A DNA stretch of 22,511 nt, taken from assembly GCA_030040035.1 (NCBI GenBank), contig JASHUJ010000115.1, positions 1-22,511 on the forward strand. Direction: 5' to 3'. Each line of letters begins with the position of its first letter. The first letter of the stretch is position 1. A model generated the notes under the pieces. That model made no database searches and was not told the DNA's origin. It was given only the letters and a program-made list of their open reading frames with translations. Below are positions 14,462 to 20,658 of this stretch, piece by piece. This stretch comes from Thermoplasmata archaeon (GTDB lineage Archaea > Thermoplasmatota > Thermoplasmata > Lutacidiplasmatales > UBA184). Both the position numbers and the translations under genes were made by a program.

Positions 14462-15268
14462 ATGCGCAAGCCAGGGAACACGACTCGAGCCGCCATCGGG
14501 TGGGCGCCGATCCCGGATCCGGACGATCGCTACTCGAGCGGGATACCGGACTTCGATCGCCGGCTGGGAGGCGGGTTCGCACGGGGGAGCCTCGCGCTCT
14601 TCTCGATCGATGAGACGGTAGGCCTCGAGGACCTCGATCTCCTGCTCTTCCCGACGATCCTCAACTTCCTCTACCAGTCGCGCGGGATGATCGCCGTGCT
14701 CCCCGCGCGCGACTCGCCCCACGGCTTCCGCGCCCGCCTGACGCGCTTCGCGACGCGCCGCCGCTTCGATAGCCGGATCCGCGTGGTGGACTACGTCGGC
14801 GAGGACCAAGGGCTCTCGTACGTGGTGAGCCTCGCGGGCGCCGGATCCGATCTCCACCGCTCGGAACCCTCTCCGAAGGAACGACGGAAGGCGATCGCCC
14901 AGATGGTGGCGGCCGAGCGCCAGGTCCAGGGCGGGCGGAGGAACACGTTCATCGAACTGACCGCCTTCGAGGTCTTCGACACGCTGATCGGGACCGAGAA
15001 GGCGCTCAAGGCGTTCTACTACGGAACCAAGCGGGCGCGCCTGATGGGGAACCTCGCGATCGGCCTGCTCGGTCCCGGCCTCGGCTGCGCCGCCGGGGTG
15101 CGTCGCATGGCCGACACCGAGTTCACCCTGCGGCGGGAGGAGGTGGGACTGGTCATCCGGGGGGTCCGACCGACCGGGCCGGCCGCGCTGGTCACGGTCG
15201 ATCCGACCGCCGGGCCTCCGCACGTGGCATTCGTTCCTCGCCCTCAGGGGGAAGAGGCACGGCGATGA
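14462..15268 (+). CDS. RecA/KaiC-like protein lacking a recognisable P-loop (possible pseudo-ATPase)
   Basis: The 268-residue protein opens like KaiC/RadA ATPases: YSSGIPDFDRRLGGGFARGS (24-43) corresponds to the TGI..LD.LLGGG..GS lead-in. Where the Walker A loop should follow there is LALFSIDETVGLEDLDLLL, with no GK[ST]. The expected Walker B strand appears as TFIELTAFEVFD (162-173), without the usual hydrophobic run ending in Asp. The fold is therefore probably retained while ATP hydrolysis is lost. ERRKAIAQMVAAERQVQGG is a likely helix, and LAIGLLGPGLG and AALVTVD are likely core strands. It overlaps the roadblock gene by ATGA, so the two products probably act together. Function is unknown; a GvpD/KaiC-derived regulatory scaffold is one possibility. 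Confidence 0.65.
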   Translation: MRKPGNTTRAAIGWAPIPDPDDRYSSGIPDFDRRLGGGFARGSLALFSIDETVGLEDLDLLLFPTILNFLYQSRGMIAVLPARDSPHGFRARLTRFATRRRFDSRIRVVDYVGEDQGLSYVVSLAGAGSDLHRSEPSPKERRKAIAQMVAAERQVQGGRRNTFIELTAFEVFDTLIGTEKALKAFYYGTKRARLMGNLAIGLLGPGLGCAAGVRRMADTEFTLRREEVGLVIRGVRPTGPAALVTVDPTAGPPHVAFVPRPQGEEARR

Positions 15269-15636
15269 AGGTCGATGCTCGAGTTGACGCGGCGATCGCC
15301 GACCTGAAGCGCCGGACCGGCGCGATCGCGACCGCGATCGTGGGGCGGGACGGTGTCGCGCGGGCGGCCGAACTGCCGGACGGGGTGCCCGCGGAGCCGT
15401 ACGCGATGATGTGCGCGACCGCGATGGGAGCGGCGGGGGCCGCGCAGGCCGCCATCGGCCAAAGGTCCCCCGGGCGGCTCATGCTCGCGGGGACCGACTC
15501 GCTGACCATTCTGGGCGCCCTCGGTCCGGCGGAGTTCCTCGCACTGACCGTGGGGTCCGAGGCGGACCTGGTTCGCGTGACCGACGAGGTCGCGCGGTTC
15601 GTTGGACTCGAGACGTCGCGAGGTCGAATCGCGTAG
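15265..15636 (+). CDS. roadblock/LC7 (MglB-like) domain protein
   Basis: This 123-residue protein is essentially one roadblock/LC7 domain. It has an N-terminal helix VDAAIADLKRRTGAIATAIVGRDGVARAAELPDG, a central helix PYAMMCATAMGAAGAAQAAIG (45-65), and strands RLMLAGTDSLTILGALGP and EFLALTVGSEADL, followed by a final helix. Roadblock proteins form dimers that regulate small GTPases (MglB with MglA, for example) or serve as scaffolds. No small GTPase is encoded beside it; instead it is coupled by an ATGA overlap to a P-loop-less RecA-like protein. A GAGG sequence 7 bases before the ATG is a plausible Shine-Dalgarno site. Domain assignment is good, cellular role unknown. Confidence 0.8.
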   Translation: MKVDARVDAAIADLKRRTGAIATAIVGRDGVARAAELPDGVPAEPYAMMCATAMGAAGAAQAAIGQRSPGRLMLAGTDSLTILGALGPAEFLALTVGSEADLVRVTDEVARFVGLETSRGRIA

Positions 15637-15683
15637 CGCGCCGCGGGCCGGGACCCGGCGCCGCCCGGTCCGGTACGCCTAGC

Positions 15684-15690
15684 GCTATAC
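15684..15690 (+). promoter_or_regulatory. TATA-like box for the VOC gene
   Basis: GCTATAC is centred 27 bases before the ATG at 15714, in the 77-base gap after the roadblock gene. This supports both the chosen start and a separate leaderless transcript. Confidence 0.55.
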
Positions 15691-15713
15691 TCGACGGGCC
15701 GCTGGGGCCGCCG

Positions 15714-16139
15714 ATGACGCTGCGCTACGTCGGGATCCGGGTCAATGAGCTCGATCGCTCGCTCCGATTCTACACGGAGCTCCTCGGGCTGGTCGAGCGG
15801 AAGCGCGGCACGATGAGCCACGGCGGGACGTGGGTCAATCTCATCGACCCCGACTCGCGGGTCCAGCTCGAGCTCAACTTCTATCCGGCGGGGTCCCCGC
15901 ACCGGACGCCGTACTCCCCCGGCGAGGGGCTCGATCACATCGGGTTCGACGTGGCGGACGCCCGCGAGACGATCGAGCGCCTGCGCCGGCGGGGCGTGAA
16001 AGTGGCGGTCGAACCGTGGCTCGAGGAGGGGCGGTACTGGATCGGGTTCGTCGAGGACCCGGACGGGCTCTGGGTCGAGATCCAGAGCCTGGTCGCGCCG
16101 GAGGACGCGGCCGCTAGCGCGCCTTCAGCGTCTTCTTGA
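15714..16139 (+). CDS. VOC superfamily (glyoxalase/bleomycin-resistance fold) protein
   Basis: The 141-residue protein has two beta-alpha-beta-beta-beta modules: LRYVGIRVNELDRSLRFYTELLGL (3-26) and LDHIGFDVADARETIERLRRRGVKV (73-97), ending FVEDPDGLWVEIQSL. H75 and E122 match metal-ligand positions of glyoxalase I-type enzymes, but the usual first-strand His is replaced (RYVGI), so the metal site may be incomplete or altered. Substrate cannot be assigned; lactoylglutathione lyase, methylmalonyl-CoA epimerase and dioxygenase relatives share this fold. The ATG at 15714 is 27 bases after GCTATAC. The final low-complexity residues, APEDAAASAPSASS, are encoded by DNA that overlaps the last 26 bases of rpoP on the other strand. 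Confidence 0.8.
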   Translation: MTLRYVGIRVNELDRSLRFYTELLGLVERKRGTMSHGGTWVNLIDPDSRVQLELNFYPAGSPHRTPYSPGEGLDHIGFDVADARETIERLRRRGVKVAVEPWLEEGRYWIGFVEDPDGLWVEIQSLVAPEDAAASAPSASS

Positions 16140-16248
16140 CGTTGGGGTGCTCCTTCGTGAAGATCTTGCCGCCGCAGTTGTCGCAGCGGACCCCGAAGAG
16201 GTTGGCGTCGGACGGGAGCGCTTCCCCGCACCGGATGCAACGGAACAT
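16114..16248 (-). CDS. rpoP: DNA-directed RNA polymerase subunit P (Rpb12/RpoP)
   Basis: A 44-residue zinc-ribbon protein starts at an ATG (16248) and ends in TAG. It contains CIRCG (C4, C7) and CDNCGG (C23, C26) as four zinc ligands, followed by KIFTKEHPNVKKTLKAR, where the basic ending matches archaeal and eukaryotic Rpb12. This small subunit bridges assembly of the RNA polymerase core. It lies 27 bases after eL43 in the expected archaeal order. A TTAA patch at the eL43 stop, about 29 bases upstream, might give it its own promoter. Its 3' end overlaps the convergent VOC gene by 26 bases. Confidence 0.9.
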   Translation of the reverse strand: MFRCIRCGEALPSDANLFGVRCDNCGGKIFTKEHPNVKKTLKAR

Positions 16249-16275
16249 GGCGAGCGTTCTAGCGGGGCCGGGGGC

Positions 16276-16542
16276 TTAAGGGTTGCCCGCCGCGTCGCGC
16301 TCCGCCCGCGAGATCGGCGGCGGCGCTTGGAAGACGTAGGCGTTCGACGCGAACCGCGTGCCGCACCGACGGCATTCGAACACACCGCTCGCGACCCGGT
16401 GGAGGGTCACCGTCGAGCAACGCGGGCAGGCCGCCGCCCGGGCGCGCGCCTGATCGATGTCGATCACCCGGCGCCGGATCCGGATCCCGTACCGGGGCCC
16501 CATCCAACCGGTGGAGGCCACCTTCTTCGTGCGCTTGCTCAC
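16276..16542 (-). CDS. rpl37ae: 50S ribosomal protein eL43 (L37Ae)
   Basis: The 88-residue protein begins SKRTKKVASTGWMGPRYG, followed by the basic helix IRIRRRVIDI, and holds a CPRC and CRRC zinc ribbon (ACPRCSTVTLHRVASGVFECRRC), the signature of eL43. The start is a GTG at 16540-16542 that overlaps the rrp42 TGA as GTGA, with a GGGAGG Shine-Dalgarno-like sequence just upstream; this start gives the correct family N-terminus and length. The longer frame that continues upstream in another phase of rrp42 is not real. Its position between rrp42 and rpoP is the classic archaeal arrangement. Confidence 0.93.
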   Translation of the reverse strand: MSKRTKKVASTGWMGPRYGIRIRRRVIDIDQARARAAACPRCSTVTLHRVASGVFECRRCGTRFASNAYVFQAPPPISRAERDAAGNP

Positions 16543-17327
16543 GGGGCCCCTCCCCGCGCCCGCGCCCGGAGCTCGTCCCCGTGGCGGAAGGCCCGGCGCA
16601 CCGTGTCCTTGACGTCGTCCGGCGAGAACGCACCGATCAGACCCTTCTGCATCGCCACGACGTGCCCGGCCTCGTCCGTCGCGACCGTCAGGCGGCCCTG
16701 CGCGCTCCGCTCCTCGTCGAACGTCGGATCGACGACGATCGCGTCGCCGAGTCGGACGAAGGTGCACTCGATCGGATAGTGCTGGATGTCGAGCGGATAG
16801 TCCGCGTCGGCGATCTCGAAGCGCTTCGCGGGCACGATCGCGTGCGTGAGCGCGCTGAGCGCGGCCAAGAGCGAGGTGTCGATGAGGTTCCCCGAATGGT
16901 CGATGACGTGCATGTCGACGTAGCAGACCCAGCTCTTCTCGCCCGGGGTGACGCACAGGCGCGTGAGGTCGATCGTCTCGGCGGCGCGGATCGCCCGGTC
17001 GACGACGCGCGAGACCTCGATCGCGCCCGGCTGGGGCGGGCCCGGCTCGAACGTCGGGCTCGAGAGCGGGATCAGCTCGGCGTTCGTCGTGAGCACGCCC
17101 GCGTTCGGGGTGTCGGCGAACGGCTTGCCCGGCTCCAGCTTGATCCCGGCGACGACCGCGGTGTCGCCGATGCGTACGAGCGCCGACCCGTCTGCCGTGG
17201 TGACGAACCCGGGCTCGATCGTGATCTTCCGATACTCGTCGGGGCCCCGGCCGTCGAGGCGCTTTCCCTCCGCGGCGAGGTCGAGGACGTGCGTCGTCCG
17301 GATCTCGGCGTCGATCTCCTCGCTCAT
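16539..17327 (-). CDS. rrp42: exosome complex component Rrp42 (inactive RNase PH-like subunit)
   Basis: This 262-residue protein is the non-catalytic partner of Rrp41 in the hexameric RNase PH ring of the archaeal exosome, where it helps bind and phosphorolyse RNA. Family segments are GKRLDGRGPDEYRKITIEPG, GDTAVVAGIKLEPGKPFADTPN, TNAELIPLSSPTFEPGPP, VVDRAIRAAETIDLTRLCV and the typical DPTFDEE. The PGEKSWVCYVDMHVIDHSGNLIDTSLLAAL stretch is diagnostic for Rrp42. Start ATG 17325-17327 overlaps the rrp41 TGA (ATGA), showing translational coupling. Length matches the family. Confidence 0.95.
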   Translation of the reverse strand: MSEEIDAEIRTTHVLDLAAEGKRLDGRGPDEYRKITIEPGFVTTADGSALVRIGDTAVVAGIKLEPGKPFADTPNAGVLTTNAELIPLSSPTFEPGPPQPGAIEVSRVVDRAIRAAETIDLTRLCVTPGEKSWVCYVDMHVIDHSGNLIDTSLLAALSALTHAIVPAKRFEIADADYPLDIQHYPIECTFVRLGDAIVVDPTFDEERSAQGRLTVATDEAGHVVAMQKGLIGAFSPDDVKDTVRRAFRHGDELRARARGGAP

Positions 17328-18076
17328 GAGGAGGCCCCCGCGGTCGGTCCGACCGCATAGCGCTCGCGCAGCGCCCGCTTCATCTGCTCGTAGATCTCGC
17401 GGCAGCCCTTCACCCCGAGGTCGAGCGCCTGAGCGAGCTCGGGCTCGGTCAGGTGACCCTCCATCTGGAGCAGCACGAGACGACCGGACTGCGGGACCAG
17501 GGCCATCGGGAGGTCGGCCTCTCCGAAGTTGTCCTCTTCTTTCTTCAGGTCGAGCGCGATCGCTCCGCCGACCTTTCCGACCGCGACCGCGGGCAGGAGG
17601 TCGGCCATCGGGATCCCCGCATCGGCGAGCGCGACCGAGGCCGCGACGACCCCGGCGCAACGGGTCCCCGCGTTCGCCTGCAGGACCTCGATGTAGATGT
17701 CGATGCTCGTCCGCGGGTACTCCTCCACGAAGACGACCGACTCGAACGCCTCGCCGATGACCTTCGAGATCTCCTGCGAGCGGCGGTCGAGGCCGGGCCG
17801 CTTGCGTTCGTCGACCGAGAACGCGGCCATGTTGTACCGGCACTGGATGACCGCCTTGTGGTTCTGCTGCAGGTGGCGCGGGTGGACCTCGCGCGGCCCG
17901 TAGACGGCGGCGAGGACCTTGTTCGCGCCCCATTCGACGGCCGCGGACCCGTCGGCCTGGTGCAACGCCCCGGCCCGGATCGACAGCGGTCGCAGTTCGT
18001 CGAGCTTCCGGCCGTCGATCCGGAGCCCTTCGGGGCTCAGGAGGACGGGCACTTCTTTGGCTCCCACGCTTCCCAT
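17324..18076 (-). CDS. rrp41: exosome complex component Rrp41 (catalytic RNase PH-like subunit)
   Basis: The 250-residue protein is the active phosphorolytic subunit that degrades or tails RNA 3' ends using phosphate or NDPs. Family features are GLRIDGRKLDELRP (17-30), NKVLAAVYGPREVHP, the RNA-binding RR pair R98-R99 in GLDRRSQEIS, EVLQANAGTRCAGV (phosphate-binding NAGTR), and EEDNFGEADLP (180-190) with the catalytic acids D182 and D188. The start ATG at 18076 is preceded at 9 bases by AGGAG, a good Shine-Dalgarno sequence. It follows rrp4 by 36 bases and overlaps rrp42 by 4. Confidence 0.96.
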   Translation of the reverse strand: MGSVGAKEVPVLLSPEGLRIDGRKLDELRPLSIRAGALHQADGSAAVEWGANKVLAAVYGPREVHPRHLQQNHKAVIQCRYNMAAFSVDERKRPGLDRRSQEISKVIGEAFESVVFVEEYPRTSIDIYIEVLQANAGTRCAGVVAASVALADAGIPMADLLPAVAVGKVGGAIALDLKKEEDNFGEADLPMALVPQSGRLVLLQMEGHLTEPELAQALDLGVKGCREIYEQMKRALRERYAVGPTAGASS

Positions 18077-18085
18077 AGTTTGTTT

Positions 18086-18090
18086 CTCCT
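18086..18090 (-). promoter_or_regulatory. Shine-Dalgarno sequence of rrp41
   Basis: AGGAG on the minus strand, 9 bases before the rrp41 ATG. It is one of the cleanest ribosome-binding sites in the window and confirms the start. Confidence 0.6.
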
Positions 18091-18112
18091 GGAATGTGAT
18101 CCCGGGGGACCG

Positions 18113-18988
18113 TCAGGGCTCCGACGGGCCGTCGGTCCCCTCTCCCTCTTCGTCCTCGAAATCGGATCCGAGCCCCGCCGGCGCCGGCGTCGACGGGTCG
18201 TCCCGGTCCGCTGCGGGACCCGGGCCCGGTCCCGAGCGGGGGAGTTCGGGTCCGGCCGCGTCGGTCGGCAGCGTCGACAGCAGGTAGCTTTCGACCCGCT
18301 CGGTGAGACCCGCGCGGTGGCCGTTCTCCTCGATCAGCCGCAGGACGGACGCGACGCGCTGGATCGCGTCCGGGGTGCCGTTGACCCAGATCCGACCGTT
18401 CTGTCCGACGACGACCTCGGCGCCGGTGAGCCGAGTGATCAGCCCGATCATCGAGCCCCCCCGGCCGACGACCCGCGGGATGCGGGCGGCCGAGACGTGG
18501 ACGATCGTGCCGCCCTCGAGCTTCCCCAGGTTCTCCCCGATCATCGTGACGCCGATCCGGCCGGTCGGATCGAGGTTCTCGACCTGCACCGTGACCGCAT
18601 CTCCGACGTGGAGGTAGCGATCGGTCTCGCCGACCTCGATCTTCCACGGCGTCCCCGTCATGTGGAGCGGGGCCCAGCGGGGCGCGCCGATGTCGAGCAG
18701 CCAGAAGGTGCTCTGCGCGTCGGTCACCGTGCCGATGACCGTGTCGTGGGGCTTCGGAATGTACCGCCCCGAGAGCGGGATCACCTGGACGAGCGGGGGT
18801 CGCGGGGAGAGCAGTCCGAGGACGCTCGCGTAGACCTTTCCGCCGGTGCGGTAGGTGCCGGGCCCGGGCTTGAGGCCGTGGGCCGGGATCTCCTCACCCG
18901 GAAGAACTAGTATCCGTTCGCTCGACGGGCGCGCGGAAGAATCCTCGCGGCCGCGCCGTCGGTGGCTGGGTCGATGCCCTCGGGACAT
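18113..18988 (-). CDS. rrp4: exosome complex RNA-binding component Rrp4
   Basis: This 291-residue protein forms part of the RNA-binding cap of the exosome. After a basic 24-residue N-terminal extension the conserved RILVLPGEEIP begins, followed by an N-terminal beta domain, an S1-like domain (about 80-150, KPHDTVIGTVTDA to RIGVTMI) and a KH domain (about 160-225) with the GRGG loop at 175-178. The C-terminal 50 residues are Gly/Pro-rich and end in an acidic DFEDEEGEG tail, longer than in many archaea. No alternative start exists between 18988 and the conserved part. A TTAAATA box about 41 bases upstream, overlapping the SBDS stop codon, suggests an internal promoter with a leader containing GGTG. 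Confidence 0.95.
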   Translation of the reverse strand: MSRGHRPSHRRRGREDSSARPSSERILVLPGEEIPAHGLKPGPGTYRTGGKVYASVLGLLSPRPPLVQVIPLSGRYIPKPHDTVIGTVTDAQSTFWLLDIGAPRWAPLHMTGTPWKIEVGETDRYLHVGDAVTVQVENLDPTGRIGVTMIGENLGKLEGGTIVHVSAARIPRVVGRGGSMIGLITRLTGAEVVVGQNGRIWVNGTPDAIQRVASVLRLIEENGHRAGLTERVESYLLSTLPTDAAGPELPRSGPGPGPAADRDDPSTPAPAGLGSDFEDEEGEGTDGPSEP

Positions 18989-19024
18989 GTTGGATGCTGC
19001 ACCGGGCCGCGCGACGGGGGTGGC

Positions 19025-19720
19025 CTATTTAACCAAAGCGGTCTCGGCGGTGCCCTTCGTGCGGGCGCTCAGCTTCTCGTAGAGCTCGGTCTGGACGCCG
19101 GCGGGGATCTCGACGAGCCCGCTCCAGGCCCCGTCCGCGAGCCACTGCTCCTCGAGGATCCGGCCGAGGCCCTTGACCTCCCCGATGACCCGGGGATAGT
19201 GTTGGCCGGGGAGCTTGATCCGCACCTTCACGACGTCGAGCTTGATGGGGATCAGGGGGCGCAGCTTCGCGAGCACCTCCTGGACCTGCGCGTCGACCGG
19301 CTTGAACGGGTCGACGTGCACCTTCGCCTCCGTCATCGCGGACTCGATGCGTGCGGGCGGATGCGGCGCACCGGTCTGGGGATTCATCGCGTTGCGCGCG
19401 ATCATCGCGACGATCTGCTTGCGCTTCGCCTCCTGGAGGCGGTGGCGCTGGTCGGTGGTGACCTGGACCTCGCCCTTCAGGATGATCTGACGCGCGATCG
19501 CGGCGAGGTCCCGCGTGTGAAAGATCCGCTCGAGATGCTCCTCGGAGATCTTGTCCCCCTTCTTGGCGTCCTTGAAGACCTGGTCCAGCGCGAGCTTGTC
19601 GGAAAGGTCGACCGTCTTGCCGTCCTTCAGGTCCTGGACGGCCTGCGGGTCGACCAGGACCTCGAAGCGGGATCCCTGGGAGTCCCACCGCGCGATGACC
19701 GCGTCCTCGACCGTGACCAT
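19025..19720 (-). CDS. ribosome maturation protein SBDS (Sdo1)
   Basis: The 231-residue protein is the archaeal SBDS orthologue, involved in late 60S/50S maturation together with an EF-2-like GTPase. It has the three-domain layout: FYSH domain (about 1-85, including ARWDSQGSRFEVLVDP and KKGDKISEEHLERIFHTRD), a helical middle (VTTDQRHRLQEAKRKQIVAMIARNAMNPQTGAPHPPARIESAM), and a C-terminal ferredoxin-like domain (IPIKLDVVKVRIKLPGQHYPRVIGEVKG). The length is normal. It begins 25 bases after psmA and ends just inside the rrp4 promoter, as in the conserved archaeal order psmA-SBDS-rrp4. Its own EF-2 partner is encoded elsewhere in this window. Confidence 0.95.
   Translation of the reverse strand: MVTVEDAVIARWDSQGSRFEVLVDPQAVQDLKDGKTVDLSDKLALDQVFKDAKKGDKISEEHLERIFHTRDLAAIARQIILKGEVQVTTDQRHRLQEAKRKQIVAMIARNAMNPQTGAPHPPARIESAMTEAKVHVDPFKPVDAQVQEVLAKLRPLIPIKLDVVKVRIKLPGQHYPRVIGEVKGLGRILEEQWLADGAWSGLVEIPAGVQTELYEKLSARTKGTAETALVK
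19026..19032 (-). promoter_or_regulatory. internal TATA box for rrp4, overlapping the SBDS stop codon
   Basis: On the minus strand the bases read GGTTAAATAGG, in which TAG is the SBDS stop (19025-19027). The core TTAAATA is identical to that of the rpsL operon. Its centre is about 41 bases before the rrp4 ATG, predicting a leader of about 15 nt that contains GGTG. Confidence 0.5.
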
Positions 19721-19745
19721 TCGGGGTCGTGCCGCCGGGCGGGGC

Positions 19746-20501
19746 CTAGGCGCGACCGCTCTTACCCGTTCCGCCGGCCGACGGGAGGCGGCCGACGAAC
19801 CGCTGGACCTCGTCGAGCGGGAGCCGGGTCATCCCGGCCGACTCCTCCACCGTGCAGACCTCGACGGAGGCGAGCGTCCCGCCCTCTTCGAGGCCGGCGC
19901 GCAGTCCCTCGAGCGCGAGGAGGATCGCCTCGTCGCGGTTCAGGCCCGGACGATACTTCTGCTCGAACAGATCCATGACCGGACCCTTGTTGCCGCCGGT
20001 GCTCGCGGCCTTGAAGCTCGTCAGGGAGCCGGAGGGTTCGGTCTCGAACAAGTGGACCCCGCCGTCGTCGTACCCGCCCACGAGGAGCGCCGTGCCGAAC
20101 GGGCGGACGCCCCCGAACTGGGTGTACTGCTGCTTGTAGTCGCAGATGCGCCGGACCAGCAGCTCGACCGACATCGGCTCGGAGTACGTGACGCGGTTGA
20201 TCTGGGCCGAAAGGCGCGCGTAGTCGACGAGCACGCGCGCGTCCGCGACGAGCCCCGCGGTTGCGCAGGCGATGTTCTCGTCGATCTGGTGGATCTTCTC
20301 GAGGCTCGCGGGCTCCGCGAGCTTGGGGTTCGGGATGCGTCGGTCCGCGATCAGCACGACGCCGTTCGCGTAGACGACCCCGGCGGTCGTCGCGCCCCGC
20401 CGGACCGCCTCCCGCGCGTACTCGACCTGGAAGAGCCGGCCGTCCGGTGAGAAGACCGTGATCGCCCGGTCGTAGGCCATCTGGCCGGGTTGCATCTCCA
20501 T
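19746..20501 (-). CDS. psmA: 20S proteasome alpha subunit
   Basis: The 251-residue protein forms the outer gated rings of the archaeal 20S proteasome. The N-terminus QPGQMAYDRAITVFSPDGRLFQVEYAREAVRRG holds the YDR gate motif and the alpha-subunit signature; GVVLIADRRI and the IDENIACATAGLVADARVLVDYAR stretch follow. The ATG at 20501 (MEMQPGQ) or the one at 20495 is the likely start; frames extending farther upstream lack similarity and pass through the promoter. TTATAAG lies 38 bases before 20501. The gene leads a minus-strand cluster running through SBDS and the exosome to rpoP. Confidence 0.95.
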   Translation of the reverse strand: MEMQPGQMAYDRAITVFSPDGRLFQVEYAREAVRRGATTAGVVYANGVVLIADRRIPNPKLAEPASLEKIHQIDENIACATAGLVADARVLVDYARLSAQINRVTYSEPMSVELLVRRICDYKQQYTQFGGVRPFGTALLVGGYDDGGVHLFETEPSGSLTSFKAASTGGNKGPVMDLFEQKYRPGLNRDEAILLALEGLRAGLEEGGTLASVEVCTVEESAGMTRLPLDEVQRFVGRLPSAGGTGKSGRA

Positions 20502-20535
20502 CGTCGCGCGCCCCGGGCGGGGCACCGAGGTCCCC

Positions 20536-20542
20536 CTTATAA
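20536..20542 (-). promoter_or_regulatory. TATA box of psmA
   Basis: TTATAAG on the minus strand is the only AT-rich element in the 157-base divergent region that looks like a strong TATA box. It sits 38 bases before the chosen psmA start, implying a leader of about 11 nt. Confidence 0.6.
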
Positions 20543-20658
20543 CGAGCGCCGGGGCACTAACGCGCCCGTCAGCCGGTAACGGTTCGTCCAGCGCCCGGAG
20601 CCGGCCGCGAGGGGCCGCACCGCAAGCGTAACAGCGCCGCTCGGCCCCTCGGGGCGCG

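Noticed and set aside
16539..18647. A single large minus-strand protein containing Rrp42
   Set aside because: Only the last 262 codons match Rrp42; the upstream part is the out-of-phase shadow of rrp41 and rrp4. The ATG at 17327 fits the family start.
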